Below, piece by piece: positions 24,425-37,100 of a stretch of DNA of 64,000 bases; position 1 is the stretch's first letter; the number at the start of each line of letters is the position of its first letter. The position numbers and the translations under genes are program-made. The notes beneath the pieces are model-generated. The model was given only the letters and a program-made list of their open reading frames with translations. It searched no databases and was not told the DNA's origin. This stretch comes from Burhinus oedicnemus (taxonomy: Eukaryota > Chordata > Aves > Charadriiformes > Burhinidae), in the NCBI GenBank assembly GCA_008921705.1, contig VFFE01009051.1, positions 2,667,784 to 2,731,783 of the forward strand, given 5' to 3'.

Positions 24425-26935
24425 GAAGGAGGGGCAGAGACATTGCCCTCTACATCAAGAAATGGACAGAGTGTGAAGAGCTGTCTCTGAAGAACAGCCA
24501 CGAGCGGGTTGAAAGCTTATGGGTAAGAATTAGAGACCAAGGCAACAAAGGGAGCCTTGTGGTTGGTGTCTACCACAGGCTGCCCAACCAATGGGGGTCT
24601 GTTGACGAAGCCTTCTTACTCCAGCTACAGGAGGCATCATGCTCGCAGGCTCTCATCCTGCTGGGGAACTTCAACTACCCTGACATCTGCTGGAAAAGTA
24701 GCACAGCGAGCTGTAGGCAATCCAGGAGACTCCTGGAGTGCATCAAGGATAACTTCTTAAGCCAGGTAGTAGACAGCCTTACCAGAGGGAATGCAATACT
24801 GGACCTGCTGGTCACCAATGCAAGTGAGCTGATCAGAGACCTCAAGACTGGAGGCAGCCTGGGCTGCAGTGATCGTGCACTGGTGGAGTTCCCAGTCCTG
24901 AGGAATAGAAGTCAGGCGAGGAGTAAAGTCAGGACCCTGAATTTTAGGAAAACAAACTTCCAGCTCTTCAAGGAGTTAGTCAATAGGACCCCCTGGGAAA
25001 ATGCCCTCAGGGACAAGGGAGCAGAACAGAGCTGGCAGATCTTTAAGGACACTTTCCTTAGAGCACAAGAGCTCTCGATCCCTAGGTGTAGGAAATCAGG
25101 AAAGACAAGACACTGGCATGGCTGATTCAAGACCTGCTGGTCAAACTAAAGGGCAGAAGGAAATGCACAGACATTGGAAGCATGGACAGGTGTCCTGGGA
25201 AGAATATGGGGATGCAGCCTGGTTGCGTAGGGATGGGGTCAGGAAGGCCAAGGTGCAGCTGGAGCTGAACTTGGCAAAGGACACAGAGACTAGGAAGAAG
25301 GGCTTCTACAGGTATGTCAGCCAGAAAAGGAAGGTCAAAGAAAGCATACACCCCCCGATAAGCAAGGCTGGCAAGCTGGTAACAACAGACAAGGAGAACG
25401 CTGAGGTACTCAACAATTTTTTTGCCTCAGTCTTCACTGGCAACCTCTCTTCCCACACCTCTCAAGTGGATGGACCACAAGGCAGGGACTGGGAGAGCCA
25501 GGTCCCTCCCACTGTAAGAGAAGACCAGGTTTGTGACCACCTGAGGAACCTGAACATAGAGAATTCTGTGGGACCCGAGGAGATGCATCGCAGAGTGCCA
25601 AGGGAATTGGCTGATGTAGTTGCCAAGCCACTCTTTTGAAAAGGCATGGCAGTCAGGTGAAGCCCCTGATGACTGGAAAAAGGGAAACGTTGCACCCATT
25701 TTCAAAAAGGGTAGAAAGGAGGACCCTGGGAACTACCGACCTGTCAGCCTCACCTCTGTGCCTGGAAAGATCATGGAAAAGATCCTCCTAGAAGCTATGC
25801 TAAGGCACATGGAGGACAGGGAGGTGATTTGAGAGAGCCAGCATGGCTTCGCCAAGAGCAACTCCTGCCTGACCAAGCTCCCGGCCTTCTGTGATGGAGT
25901 GACTACATCAGTGGACAAGGGAAGAGACAGATGTCATCTATCTGGCCTTCTGTAAGACCTTTGACATGGTCCCCCACAACATCCTTGGTCACATCCAGAG
26001 GGTAGTGGTCAATGGCTCAATGTCCAGATAGAGATTGGTGATAAGTGGTGTCCCTCAGGCGTCTGTACTGGGACCAGTACTGTTTAATATCTTCATCAAT
26101 GACACAGACAATGGGATCGAGTGCACCCTCAGCAAGTCTGCCAACAGCACCAAGCTGAGTGGTGCAGTTGACATGCCTGAGGGATGGGATGCCATCCAGA
26201 CAGACCTGGACAAGCTCAAGAATAGGGCCTTTGTGAACCTCATGAGGTTCAACAAGGCCAACTGCAAGGTCCTGAACATGGGGCGGGGCAGCTTCCTATA
26301 TCAATACAGGCTGGAGGATGAAGGGATTGAGAGCAGCCCTGCTGAGGAATTGGGGGTATTGGTGGATGAAAAGCTGGACATAAGCCAGTAATGTGCACTC
26401 GCAACCCAGAAAACCAGCCATATCCTGGGCTGCATCAAAAGAAGCATGACCAGCAGGTCAAGAGAGGTGATTGTACCCCTCTACTCTGCTCCGGTGAGAC
26501 CCCACTGGAGTACTGCATCCAGCTCTGGAGCCCTCAGCACGGGGAAGACACATTAGAGTGAGTCCAGAGGAGGAGCACAAAAATGATCAGAGGAGTGGAA
26601 CACCTCCGCTATGAAGACAGGCTGAGAGAGTTGGGGTTGTTCAGCCTGGAAAAGGCAAGGCTCCAGGGAGACCTTATTGCAGCCTTTCTGTACTTAAAGA
26701 GGGCCTACAGGAAAGATGGGGACAAACTTTTTAGCAGGGCCTTTTGCAATAGGACAAGGGGTAATATTTTTAAGCTAAAAGAGGGTAGATTTAGACTGGA
26801 TATAAGTAAGAAAATTTTTACCCACCACTCAGGGTGGTGAAACACTGGAACAGATTGCCCAGAGAGGTGGTAGATGCCCCATCCCTGGAAACATTCAAGG
26901 CCAGGCTGGGCAGGGCTCTGAGCAACCCGATCTAG
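24425..26935 (+). pseudogene. CR1 ORF2 remnant (endonuclease-reverse transcriptase)
   Basis: The frame begins inside the apurinic-type endonuclease (IALYIKKWTECEELSLKNSH) and runs through VVGVYHRLPN, ILLGNFNYPDICWKS and LGCSDRALVEF. The long frame ends at 25,125 and continues in another frame through the linker (LNNFFASVFTGNLSS). The reverse transcriptase follows: [40 protein letters not shown], a stop after REVI (about 25,830), a CKTFDMVPHNIL block and [20 protein letters not shown]. The catalytic F-A-D-D position reads S-A-N-S (26,137-26,148). The C-terminal part ends at a TAG at 26,933. The first part of the endonuclease and part of the palm are deleted. The protein could not work. Confidence 0.9.
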
Positions 26936-27029
26936 TTGAAGATGTCCCTGCTTATGGCAGGGGGGTTGGACTAGCTGACCTTCAAAAGTCCCTTCCAATC
27001 CAAACTATTCTATGATGCTATGATTCTAC

Positions 27030-28145
27030 AACTCTAACCTTCACAAGTCATACTGAACTTGTCCAGAATATTTATCATCTGAGTTCAGGAGGTTATCTAT
27101 GTATTTTTTAGTTTTTTTATGTCATTCATTAGTTTTCTTTTTTTTACTCATTTTTCACTATGTAGTGAATATAGGATTTGTGATCCATACAGTTTACATT
27201 TCAGAGTTGAACAGGTCCAAATAAGATCAGTAGAAGCTGTTTATTCATTTTCACCGATCTATCAGTTCTAATGAAATCATACTGAGTGAAAAGTTTCCAC
27301 GAACGCCATGTAAATCTTGCGTCAACACATTATCATTTCATTGGATTGAAGAGTGATACATAGAAAATGTGTGGCACCATTTAATTTTATCATCATGTTA
27401 TTAAAAACTTCTTGAAAAGTAGGTACTTAGTCGTTCAATTTATTGGTTGGAAAATATAAATAAATATAATGTTCTTAGCCTGTGAATTTGAAAAAAAACC
27501 AATTGGTTTTTGTCTTAATAAACCCAATATATACCACTGAAGTTGGATTAAACCCAAAATGTGATATACTGCCTTTCAGTGACATTTAAGACCTTCTTGA
27601 CTAAAGGAAAACTTCTTCCAAAAGAAAACTAAGTACTTCACCACATACCTCATTAACTTTCAATGGGTTTTTTGGAAAATTACATCACTAAGTTATCACT
27701 TTTATAAACAGTATTAACGCAATACTTTCCAGCATTTTCATATATCTCAAGCCCAATACTTGACTGTCTAAAGACACATAAATCATTAGTTTCTAGGTTT
27801 TGTTTTGCTAATTAATTACAGCTCAGATTGACCTCGGCACTTCTAAAAGTGCAGCCTATTTTTATTTAGAAGTCTGTATCTCAAAAAGAAGCTTAAAAAT
27901 AGGCATCCCAACTAGATAACACTGGTTTCATTTACATAATTTAATAGTTTGTCATCACCAAATATTGTAATCCTTTTCGTTTGATTTTGCCCTTGATCAA
28001 ACAGATAATTCACACTATTGAACAAAGTACTGGGAAGCAGAATGTGTAGGTTACACAGGATACAGTAGCATTTTGGATCCAGGTAGATTTCAGGCCAAAG
28101 GGAGGACACAAATATAATTGAAAATAAAAGGTGTTCATTTCTTTC
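27030..28145. other. AT-rich gene-free stretch
   Basis: Return to AT-rich unique DNA between the CR1 and the solo LTR. Nothing recognisable was seen in it. Confidence 0.55.
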
Positions 28146-28873
28146 TGTTATGGTTTGGGCCAGATTGGCCCAATCCAGTGGAACGACAGATGCTCTCTCT
28201 CTTGCTCCGCTCCCGAAGGGAGGCAAGAAAGTGGGAGAAAAAAGAGACTTAAGAGTTTAGAAGGAACTAAACTACTTTAACGAAATATTAATAATAAAAT
28301 AATAAAAAGAGAAATAATGAAATATATACAAAACTGTATCAAGCTCCCAGGATGACAATCATGTCAGCAGCAGGCACTGGGGAAGTCCCAGACTGGACTC
28401 AGTCACAGACGGGAACTGGATTCCGGATCTGCATTCAGGATCAGGATCAAAGGCAGACAAACAGAGAGTCCTCCTTGGACGCCGGCCATTGAAGAAAGAG
28501 GGCTGACCCTTTGATCCCTCAGCTTTTCTACTGAGCATGAGGCAGATGGGATGGAATACCCTGTTGGTCAGTTTGGGGTCACCTGTCCTGTCCCCTCCTC
28601 CCCGCAGGTGCGACCCCTCTACGCTTTTCCGCTTCCCACCCTCCAACGGGGCAAGTAGCAAAGTTGGCTGGCTTTGGTTGTCACAGCAATAAGTATAAGC
28701 AAGAGCCTCTCTGCTTCCCATTCCTTGGCATCAACTATAAACACGGGTCTTATCACTCTGAGAGCGAACAGTTTTCTGCACAACACGCTGTTAATTTCAG
28801 CAGTTAGAAGAGGCCTAGCTAAAAAGTAAAGTTACTGAGTAAAATTGGTCCTGTTTTACCTCAAACCAGGACA
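28146..28873 (-). mobile_element. Solo LTR with intact 5-bp target duplication (ERVL-like)
   Basis: On the plus strand the element runs from TGTTATGGTTTGGGCC to CAAACCAGGACA, so the termini are TGT...ACA. It is flanked on both sides by the identical 5 bases CTTTC (28,141-28,145 and 28,874-28,878). A 5-bp duplication is typical of class III (ERVL-like) avian elements. It shares a GGTCAGTT(T)GGGGTCA segment and a CCTGTCCCCTCC-type segment with the other two LTRs, in the same orientation, so it belongs to a related family. No internal region is present, so it is a product of LTR-LTR recombination. Confidence 0.85.
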
Positions 28874-29719
28874 CTTTCCCTTCATTAAGGACTCCTTTCC
28901 TTTGCTTACTCAGGTGAGCCAGTGTTACTTGCAAGAGTATTTCTCGTATACAGAAGTCTCACAAATGTATGTGGAAAACTACTCACTGAAATTATTCTAT
29001 GGACACTAATAAAAAAGCCCAAAATTTCATTATCCAAACAACAGAGTCAAACAGTTGCAAATCCTTACAAATACAATTAAAAATACTGTGAATACCCATA
29101 GAAAAGAAAACTCCTGTTTATACAGCAAAGACTTTGACAGAAATACTGAGCAACTTATGTTTAGGGAGAAAAGATCAAAGATCCTTGAGAGCCACCACTT
29201 TTGCCAAAGGAGTCATTCATACCAAGAAAATTTTGAATCCATTATATTGCTATGCTTTAAATGGTATTTATAACTCTCCTCTTTAATGTGTTTAAAACAC
29301 AGTTTAGCTAATTTCACTTTTGCTTGCTGGGCAGTTCTTAAATGATTTATGGATGCTGACTCCCACAGTTTTGAAATCTAGAAGTACTGCCAAAAGTATA
29401 ACTGATCCTATTCTTCATTTCAATAGTTTGTTTACTACAGATACTATGCAGAGCATCAAAAAATCTCCACTGCAGATATAGCAAAAAACTCAGCCTATTA
29501 TTCATGGCATTCTGTCTAGGAATGTTCAAATATTATATTCTGTAAAAAGCAACAGATGTGGAACTGAATTGTGAAATGTATTTTTTCTTATTATTTTAAC
29601 TGAGAAAGGGTCACCAGTTACAGGAACTCCAAGTAGGAAAACTTACTGTTTTCCCTCCAAAGGATGAAAATTTCATTCATGACTTGAGTAAAGGTCTTTA
29701 GTAGGTACTAAAGACATAG
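28874..29719. other. AT-rich gene-free stretch
   Basis: Unique-looking AT-rich sequence between the solo LTR and a short CR1 fragment. No exon, RNA gene or repeat was recognised. Confidence 0.5.
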
Positions 29720-29782
29720 TTATAGAATAGAAAAAGAATAGTTCAGTTGGAAGGGACCTACAACAATCATCTAGTCCAACTG
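29720..29782 (-). repeat. CR1 3'-end fragment
   Basis: The plus strand reads TATAGAATAG then CAGTTGGAAGGGACCTACAA and CATCTAGTCCAACTG, which is the reverse complement of the CR1 3' terminus. Only about 60 bases remain, as is common for strongly 5'-truncated CR1 copies. Confidence 0.85.
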
Positions 29783-31120
29783 GTTACGATGGTCAGAAAC
29801 GTCTCTCTCATTCTTTTCAAAGACTAACAAGATTATCAATAATTTACAAACTAATAAGAACCATGCAGAATTAGAAAATGTGCAGGACAAACGGTAAGAA
29901 AGTATTTTTCTCTCAAAACTGCTAGTTGTAAGAAATCCTAATTACCGTCAGAAGTATCTTCAAGGACTCCGCGTATCGTCACAGGACTTTGCGAAGCTGA
30001 TGGAAGCTTGCTCCAGAGATCACATCTAATGCAAAAGGGTGCTGAGGGTGGAGGGAGGTTGCAGGCTTGAAAGTCTATAAATAAATAAAATTATTGTAAG
30101 ACTTCACACTCATTCTGTTATATAACGACACAGGGCATAGCAAGTAAATTGGCCCATTGTATTTAAATGTATATATTATTTCAAAATTACTGCTTCCTGA
30201 GCCTCACTGTTAAAGGTTCAGTTATTAGAGTTCTGGCTCAGTTATCTGAGCCTCTGAATTTGGAGCCAAGTACATTACCTGAGTGACAGCAGATGGAGCC
30301 TGCATAAATAAGTAAGGAGTTATCATGGCAAAGAGCATAATAGCTACTATTTCCAGTCTTTATTCTTAAATTAAGTGTAATAGGCACTCTCCTCCAGAAT
30401 CACCAAACCACATTAAAAAATGCAGTCCAAATGCACTCAGTTACACTGCTGATTATAAATCTGAATTCAGGGATCTAGACAAGGAGCACTACATTTTTGT
30501 CTGCATGGTACCACTCAGGATAGCGTATGCTGTACCTAGCAGTATAAGGTCCATACCTAGTAGTGTGACACAAAGTGTTTCACCTGTATTGAAGCTCCAC
30601 TAAACCACACGCAGTTAAATTACATTTCTATTATGACTTATGCAATACCCTACACTACGCCAGACATCTGCAGGGAGAATTTGAGCCCATTTGTTAGAAT
30701 ATTACATTATAAAACTGTTCTAATAGTGGAAGGCTTCATTCAGCTCTTCACTTTAGGCCCTAATGCACAACATTTGTAACTGTTCATATTTTTAGTGTAC
30801 TCAATTACCAATTTTATTATATCAGTGCCCAGAAGCCCCCAGTCATTACTTTCAATAAGCAGTCATATAACTGACTTTAGATGGGTCTAGATAAGAAATT
30901 AAAAATAATCATGAAGGGATTTAAATAAGTAATGTGTAGGCTGAACCTAATTCTGATTTCAATTTCATTGACTGTATACTAATTTAACTGCATAGACTTA
31001 ATAGAGGTATTATGATTTACACCACTGCCACTGCCCTATATTTCAAACACAGAGCATAATTCCATGTCATTGCTACCTAGTGTCTCAGAGCAACAAAGTA
31101 AGTCCTCTTTTCTTAGAAAA
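29783..31120. other. AT-rich gene-free stretch
   Basis: No coding exon, RNA gene or clear repeat was recognised. The sequence looks like ordinary diverged intergenic or intronic DNA. Confidence 0.5.
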
Positions 31121-31175
31121 GTGTGTGTGTGTATATATACATATATATACACACACATACATACACACATATATA
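31121..31175. repeat. Compound TG/TA/CA microsatellite
   Basis: A (GT)n run is followed by (TA)n, (CA)n and again (TA)n-type dinucleotides. The arms are partly complementary (GTGTGT...ACACAC), so a hairpin could form, but this follows from the simple composition. Confidence 0.9.
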
Positions 31176-34100
31176 AATAAAAAATTATAATATAAAATGC
31201 AGGTTATCTGGACCTATAAAGAAAAAGATGTTTTCCTGCTGCTCAGGTATTATGTAGCCTGTCTATAAAACAGAAAGGTTAGGATTATAACTAACTTTGT
31301 TAGCATGTGAATTTACCTATTATATGTAAAGAGAAGAAAAAATCAAGAGCAAATTTAAAAAATAAAATCAGGCAAAAGAGCACTTCATGGCTATGCTTGC
31401 AGTAACAGCAATTAAAACACAACTGTTTTAGAGAAAAAACTTGAACACAGGTTTAAGCAATGAAAAAAATATTGTTCTTATATTAAAAGACTCTGGCTTG
31501 TTTTCATATTCCTCATATCAACATTATATTATGATGCTTCCATTGAATATACTTCCATTTCCCACTGAAAAGTCCACTTTTTAGACAGAATTTACATTTC
31601 TTGGCTAATTTCAATGAAAATAGGAAAACTTCCCCATGCAAAATTTCAGCTACCTCTACTCTGAGGTCACTGCTAACAATGAAACAGAAAAGATGATGAG
31701 ATCCCCTGTGAAAAAGGGTAGCCTACTTCTAAAGAATGAATGAATGAAAAATTTTAAATGAAATTTTAGGTTTGTGATTTCATCAGTTCTGCCTGGATAC
31801 TTCATAATTTAATACTGCACCAAGATCCACTTTTCATTGTCACAATTTTTTTCATGTAAGAAAACTCCAGAACTGCAGAAGCAAATGCGTAGATATTAAC
31901 TAAAATATCTTAGTTTGTGATATTTGCTACTAACCTGACTATTTTAACTTCATAACCCAGACTGTCCGCTTTTGATTTTTTTTTTTTTCGCCCCAATATA
32001 AAGACCTTCAGAGAGTGATAGAGGCATGTATTGCAACGAACACAGGAACCTTCTTCAGACGGAAACACAGAGCTCTGCTACAGCCACTGCAGCAGTTCAG
32101 TCTCATTATTTTAATCACTGTGCAGCATTTACAGTTGTCAGGAAAAGGGTTGCTTCCATTGGCTCCATCTGGCAATCTGTTTGTCAGTTTAATGGACGTG
32201 CATTCCAAGTCTTCTTACGCCTGTGGCCACGTTTGAATTCATCTGTCTCAGTGGAATACCTAACAAGAGCAATTTTAAAAAAATACGTAGTTTAATGAAC
32301 TATAAAGCTTGGTCTTCAGGGTTAATAGCTATTTACCTAATTAAAACGCTTAGAAAACTTTTTTTCAGGGTTTCTATGGTTATTAGATTTTTGCTTTGAT
32401 TTTTTTTTTCCTTTTTTCCCTCCATTAGTTTTTTTTCTATGATCAAGAATGATTCTTGTTTTACAATCATGACAGGAGTAAATTAGGGTGTGGACCTAAT
32501 TATCATCCTCTCAAGATTTATAAATGGATGTAGCCCTAGAATAGGGATCTCCCACGTAGAGTTACAGCAAAGGTACGCCCCATGAGCTCAGTGGTACTGC
32601 CCTCTGTCTTGGGAACTGCATCATCCCGCAGAACTTCCTCAAAATATAACAGAATTCAATTTATGTCTTTCTAGATTTAGAAGGGGATTTGTGACTAAAA
32701 CATTTTTACCACTCCAAACAAGAAGTCTGGCACTTGTAATTACAGTTGTGTTATCCATGTACAGTCTAGTAACTTATGCATACTTCATACATATGCATAC
32801 CTAATAATTTTGGGAGATTCACAGATTATGAGATGAGTACACAGAAAAGCTTAGCCTAAATAACACTGATTTAAAGGACAGAAAACTGTTTTAAAAAGGA
32901 AGAAGGAAAAAAAATAATCAAAGAACAACAAAGACAAAAAAAGGAAGTAAAATACACTGTTTTAATGACCTATTTTCACAAAGCACACCACTTGAAAGAG
33001 AAGTGATACTGAAGAGTAATTATTTTCATAATATCTATGCCTCAATGGTAGGTAGCTGATCTATGCAACTGTGAATAAGACTGCATTCTTGAATGACATT
33101 CCAGTTTCCAGCTCCAAGTAAACCAGATATCTTATATTTAAGTCTCATATTTTTGTTTTACTCATGTACATGCCCACATACCACTTTTAGTTTCAGTAAA
33201 TCATTCGCAAATTAATTTTAGGGTGAAAATGGAGCTTCATAAGACAAACATTTGCACTAATGAAAATGACATATTAATGCATTTTTATTGATCCTATTTG
33301 CCATTTTGTTTTACAAATTTTCTCTGCACATTAGCATACCTAAGATTAATAAAATTAATATTTTTTGAAAAATTGCAGTATCCCTGTAATTACCTTAGGT
33401 ACAAATTGCACATATTTCATTGCCTTCATTAAGCCTGTAGCCATATGTGGCTCAGAGGATTAGTAACTAGGCAGTTAATAGGTAGTTTCCAGTCTGCCTT
33501 CCAAAATTTTTGCCATGCCCTCATAGCTTCTTGAAGTAGTTGTAGCCTTTGCATGCTCGTATATCCCTTCTTCCCCAGGTGAAGGAATCACCTGCATGGA
33601 GTTTCAGAAAACCCAAAAATCTTATAAATCACCACTGAATTGCACATAAACTAGTTTATTTTGTTTAAAAGCCTTCTTTCTAATTAAATGTTGCTGCATG
33701 TAGTAATGAAAATTGTGAATCTGTAAATCATAATGTGGCTATTAACGAAGCATGAGAACAGTTTTATTCCCTAGAGTATTAACATAAAAGGGTATCTGGA
33801 TTAAGTAAACATTCAGTCTAGACTCCTAACAGATAGCCCACAAGTTCTTGAGTTTACCAGTAGTTTTGAGAAAGGGATGTCACATATTTGTAGGAAGCCA
33901 GAAAGAGGCAAGAGGGCAAATTGTAAATTCCACTTGTGCTCTTCCCTCAAACCAGGGAGCCATAACCTGCCTGAGCTTTCGCTTTTCATTGCTCAGTGCT
34001 GTGTGCATGCTAGTTATGCTGGACAGCCAATGCTACAAATATGGCACCAATGTCCCTGCTTCTATTGCCTTGGAAGTGACAGCAGCTCCATGCAGCTCTT

Positions 34101-37100
34101 CCTGTGGTCTGCAGCATCACCTACAGGACTAGTAATAAGGGATATTTTATACCTTTACTATCCTAACCAGGAAAAACCCATTTTGCATTTCTTTGAAATG
34201 CAACTCCAAACCTGTAACTCAATCCTGTTTCAAATTTGCCTATATACCATTCAAGTCTTTTAGCAGGGAAAATACTAAAAATGCATATTACTCCAGTAGA
34301 TCATACGACATAATGAGATTCAGATAGATGGCAGGTTTCTACTTCACACTCTGATGACCCAAGCCAGATTTTTCCTACTCAGTTCAAAACTTCTTTTGAA
34401 GGCAGTTAAAACTGGAATTTATTGAAAAGGACACAGAAAGGAAAAATCTCTCCAAAGCAAGTAAGACATAAGACAAATACTGGTTTAGTTATGGGAAATC
34501 TACCCATATATCCAGCACCTTCGATTTGTTTTCTGGCCCAACAAACAAACAAAAAAGCATGTCAGGATAAAATAAAAAAAAAAACCAAAACCAAAACATG
34601 TCAGAACAGAGTCAAAATAGTCTGTCTATTGTACACTAATCCAGAAAATAAAGCAAAGTTTGGAGTTTTTGAAGTCTCTGGTTAAATTTAATTGAAATAC
34701 CTTATATACGTGTCTAAAAGTCCATATGTAAAAGTCATTGTATGTGGCCATGAAAAGTCCATTAGATTAAATTGTTTGTAGGTGTGGATAATCTGGTATA
34801 TAGGGAACATGGAAGTCGTTTATAATGGATGACCTGTTAAAATGCTGGAACATTTGCTCTTCTCAGAGTGAGCTTCAGTTTGTTGCTTTTTCAGCCATTC
34901 TGAAGGTCTGCTCCTTAAACACAATGCCAATGAACTCTTGAACCAAGAAACTAGCTGCTACAGAATTGAATACTGATGAAGTTAGGCCTTTTACTTCTTA
35001 AAAGCATCAGGCTTTAATGCATTGAGCTGAACCCAGGCTGGAGCTGAAGCAATCAACAGCTATCAGAACATGACGACAGTTCCAGGACGGTCTCAGTCAC
35101 TCTGACAGGTCCTGCCCAGCCATCAGAACAAAGATCCCTACAGAACAAAGCCAGCACCAACAAAACAGACATATTCCTGTCTTCAGTTGCATCTTCAGCA
35201 AATAAGCTCCACATCAACTTACTTTTTCAGTCCTACAGTTTATCCTACTAGCTCGAAACCAAAGGACAAGAAACAATGAGAGAAGAGGATTCTTATTGTT
35301 TGTGTATTAGATTCATACAATCAAGAAGAGCAGGGGACTGGGTCAGACAGGCCTCCAGCCTCATTTCACTTCTTTCAGGTGTGTGTACACAAGAGACTGG
35401 GAGGAGAATGGGATGGGAATGGGGCAGGTCTTTTTGCTCACAAGCAATTATTAGATATCCCACCTCATAAGATATTTTCTCTCTACATCTCCTCTGAGAA
35501 TAATTAGATTCATAAAACATGCTAAGTGGTCGCAAATATCCTGCAAAATCATATTCTTTTTGTCTCTACTTAGCTATCAGTTAGGCATGCTCTGCTTACA
35601 GCTCTGACAGATCAATAAAGGGTGCAAAGAACCAAGCTTTTTGAAAGGCATGAGGTTTTGCTTCTGTTTTGGCAGTCGGGATCCAAAACAGCTAAAGTCA
35701 TTGAAGCTTTAGAATTTCATCAAATGCAAATTGTCAGCTTTGGTACACAGAAGGTTAATACTGTACTTCTTAGCCCTGGAGTGATGTATGAAAATATACA
35801 ATCAGTGACTTCAGGAAACCCATCTAAGCCCTGCATGTACATTTTTCACTTCACCAACTACTGTGGTGGTAGCCAGTAGATCTAATTTCAGCAAGTTTGT
35901 GTTCCTGACAGCAGTCACATCAAATTACAGAATCTTCCAGACTTAGCTGGCACCTTCATCTCAGCCTTTCTATCAAATAATATGCCTGTTGCCTTCATCA
36001 TGCAATCCTTAATTATCTGAAAATCAGCAGACTGCTGCTTGTGCCAGCAAAGGATATGAGGAAAGAATAGTGTTCTTTCCAATGCACATGCCTGGACACC
36101 CTTCAGAGACATCTGATTTGATTGCCAGTAACAATATTCCATTGATGTTCTTTTTTACATCTATGGCTTAAGGCCCTTTTCCTAAATAATTAGCTTATGC
36201 ATGCACATATTAAAACCTGCATGATTTTTTTTTTTTCTTGGTGACAGAGATGCTGTGAATTTTAGTTCTGATTTTCCAACAGATGCTTCTCGGTGGATAA
36301 GTATGATGTGTCCCTAGGGCCACTATATTGTGCTGAAAAAAAGGTTAGGAGGATGGGTGAAGACTGTTTACCGCAGAAGAATGCCATGCATAAATCTCAT
36401 GGGAGACTCACGAAGTATCTTATCCTAGTTCCAGACAAAGGTGTTCTAATTTCTTGGAATCAGATACAAACCCCAAAGGGGATCAAGGTCAACACAGCAA
36501 ACTAGGCAATCCATCAACAACCTAATTACATCCTATTGACCCAGAAGAAATTCCAGAAGTAACAGAGATACCCCTGGATGCTGGAACAGTATCTATCAAT
36601 TTCTGGCCTCTGGGTCTTGTCATTACCTGACATCTCCGCTGCTAAAACCACTCCTTAGGAATCTTCTCCTCATTTCTATAACTTGATTATTTAGACTGGA
36701 TGCCAGTACCTAACAAACTGCTCCAGGCTAAATTCTAGCAGGCTGCATCATATAAGAGATTTTGTTCCTTGTAATATCCTGCCTTTCATTAAAAATATAA
36801 AATATTTTAAAATAGGCTTCTTTGGAAACCAAACGCTGATATTTGCCTACATGTTGCCATGCATTTCAGGAAACCTGGCCAGCAGGAAAGTCTGAGGACT
36901 CTTGTCTGTCTTAGTTATAAAATAACCGAATATTCCTAACTTAACAAATAAGGAAGGATAATAATTAAATATTTAAAAAAAAAAAAAAAGAGGAAACTAG
37001 GCATGGTGAAATTAACCAGTCTATTTCTTCCTCCTTCCTCTTTTATTTTTTTAACTGGTATGTCAACAATTCAGGTTATTATCTCTTTGGGATCTGATCT

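Larger units (their letters stand above)
23760..27029 (+). mobile_element. CR1 LINE, near full-length, internally deleted and inactive
   Basis: This is a chicken-repeat-1 type non-LTR retrotransposon. In order it shows a 5' UTR (start uncertain), ORF1 N-terminal part (from 23,845), endonuclease, reverse transcriptase, C-terminal part, and the typical 3' UTR with GGGGGGTTGGACTAG and GGTCC/AGTCCCTTCCAA-type blocks. It ends in ATTCTATGATGCTATGATTC terminal repeats near 27,029. An intact element is about 4.5 kb, while this one is about 3.3 kb because of internal deletions. Most avian CR1 copies keep only the 3' few hundred bases, so retention of ORF1 is unusual. Several stops and frameshifts show it is long dead. 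Confidence 0.93.

Noticed and set aside
24559..25639. Long plus-strand frames that could be read as host genes
   Set aside because: They encode CR1 endonuclease and linker sequence and belong to the dead retrotransposon.
28359..28721. 120-codon minus-strand frame
   Set aside because: It lies entirely inside the solo LTR and has no retroviral protein similarity, so it is incidental.
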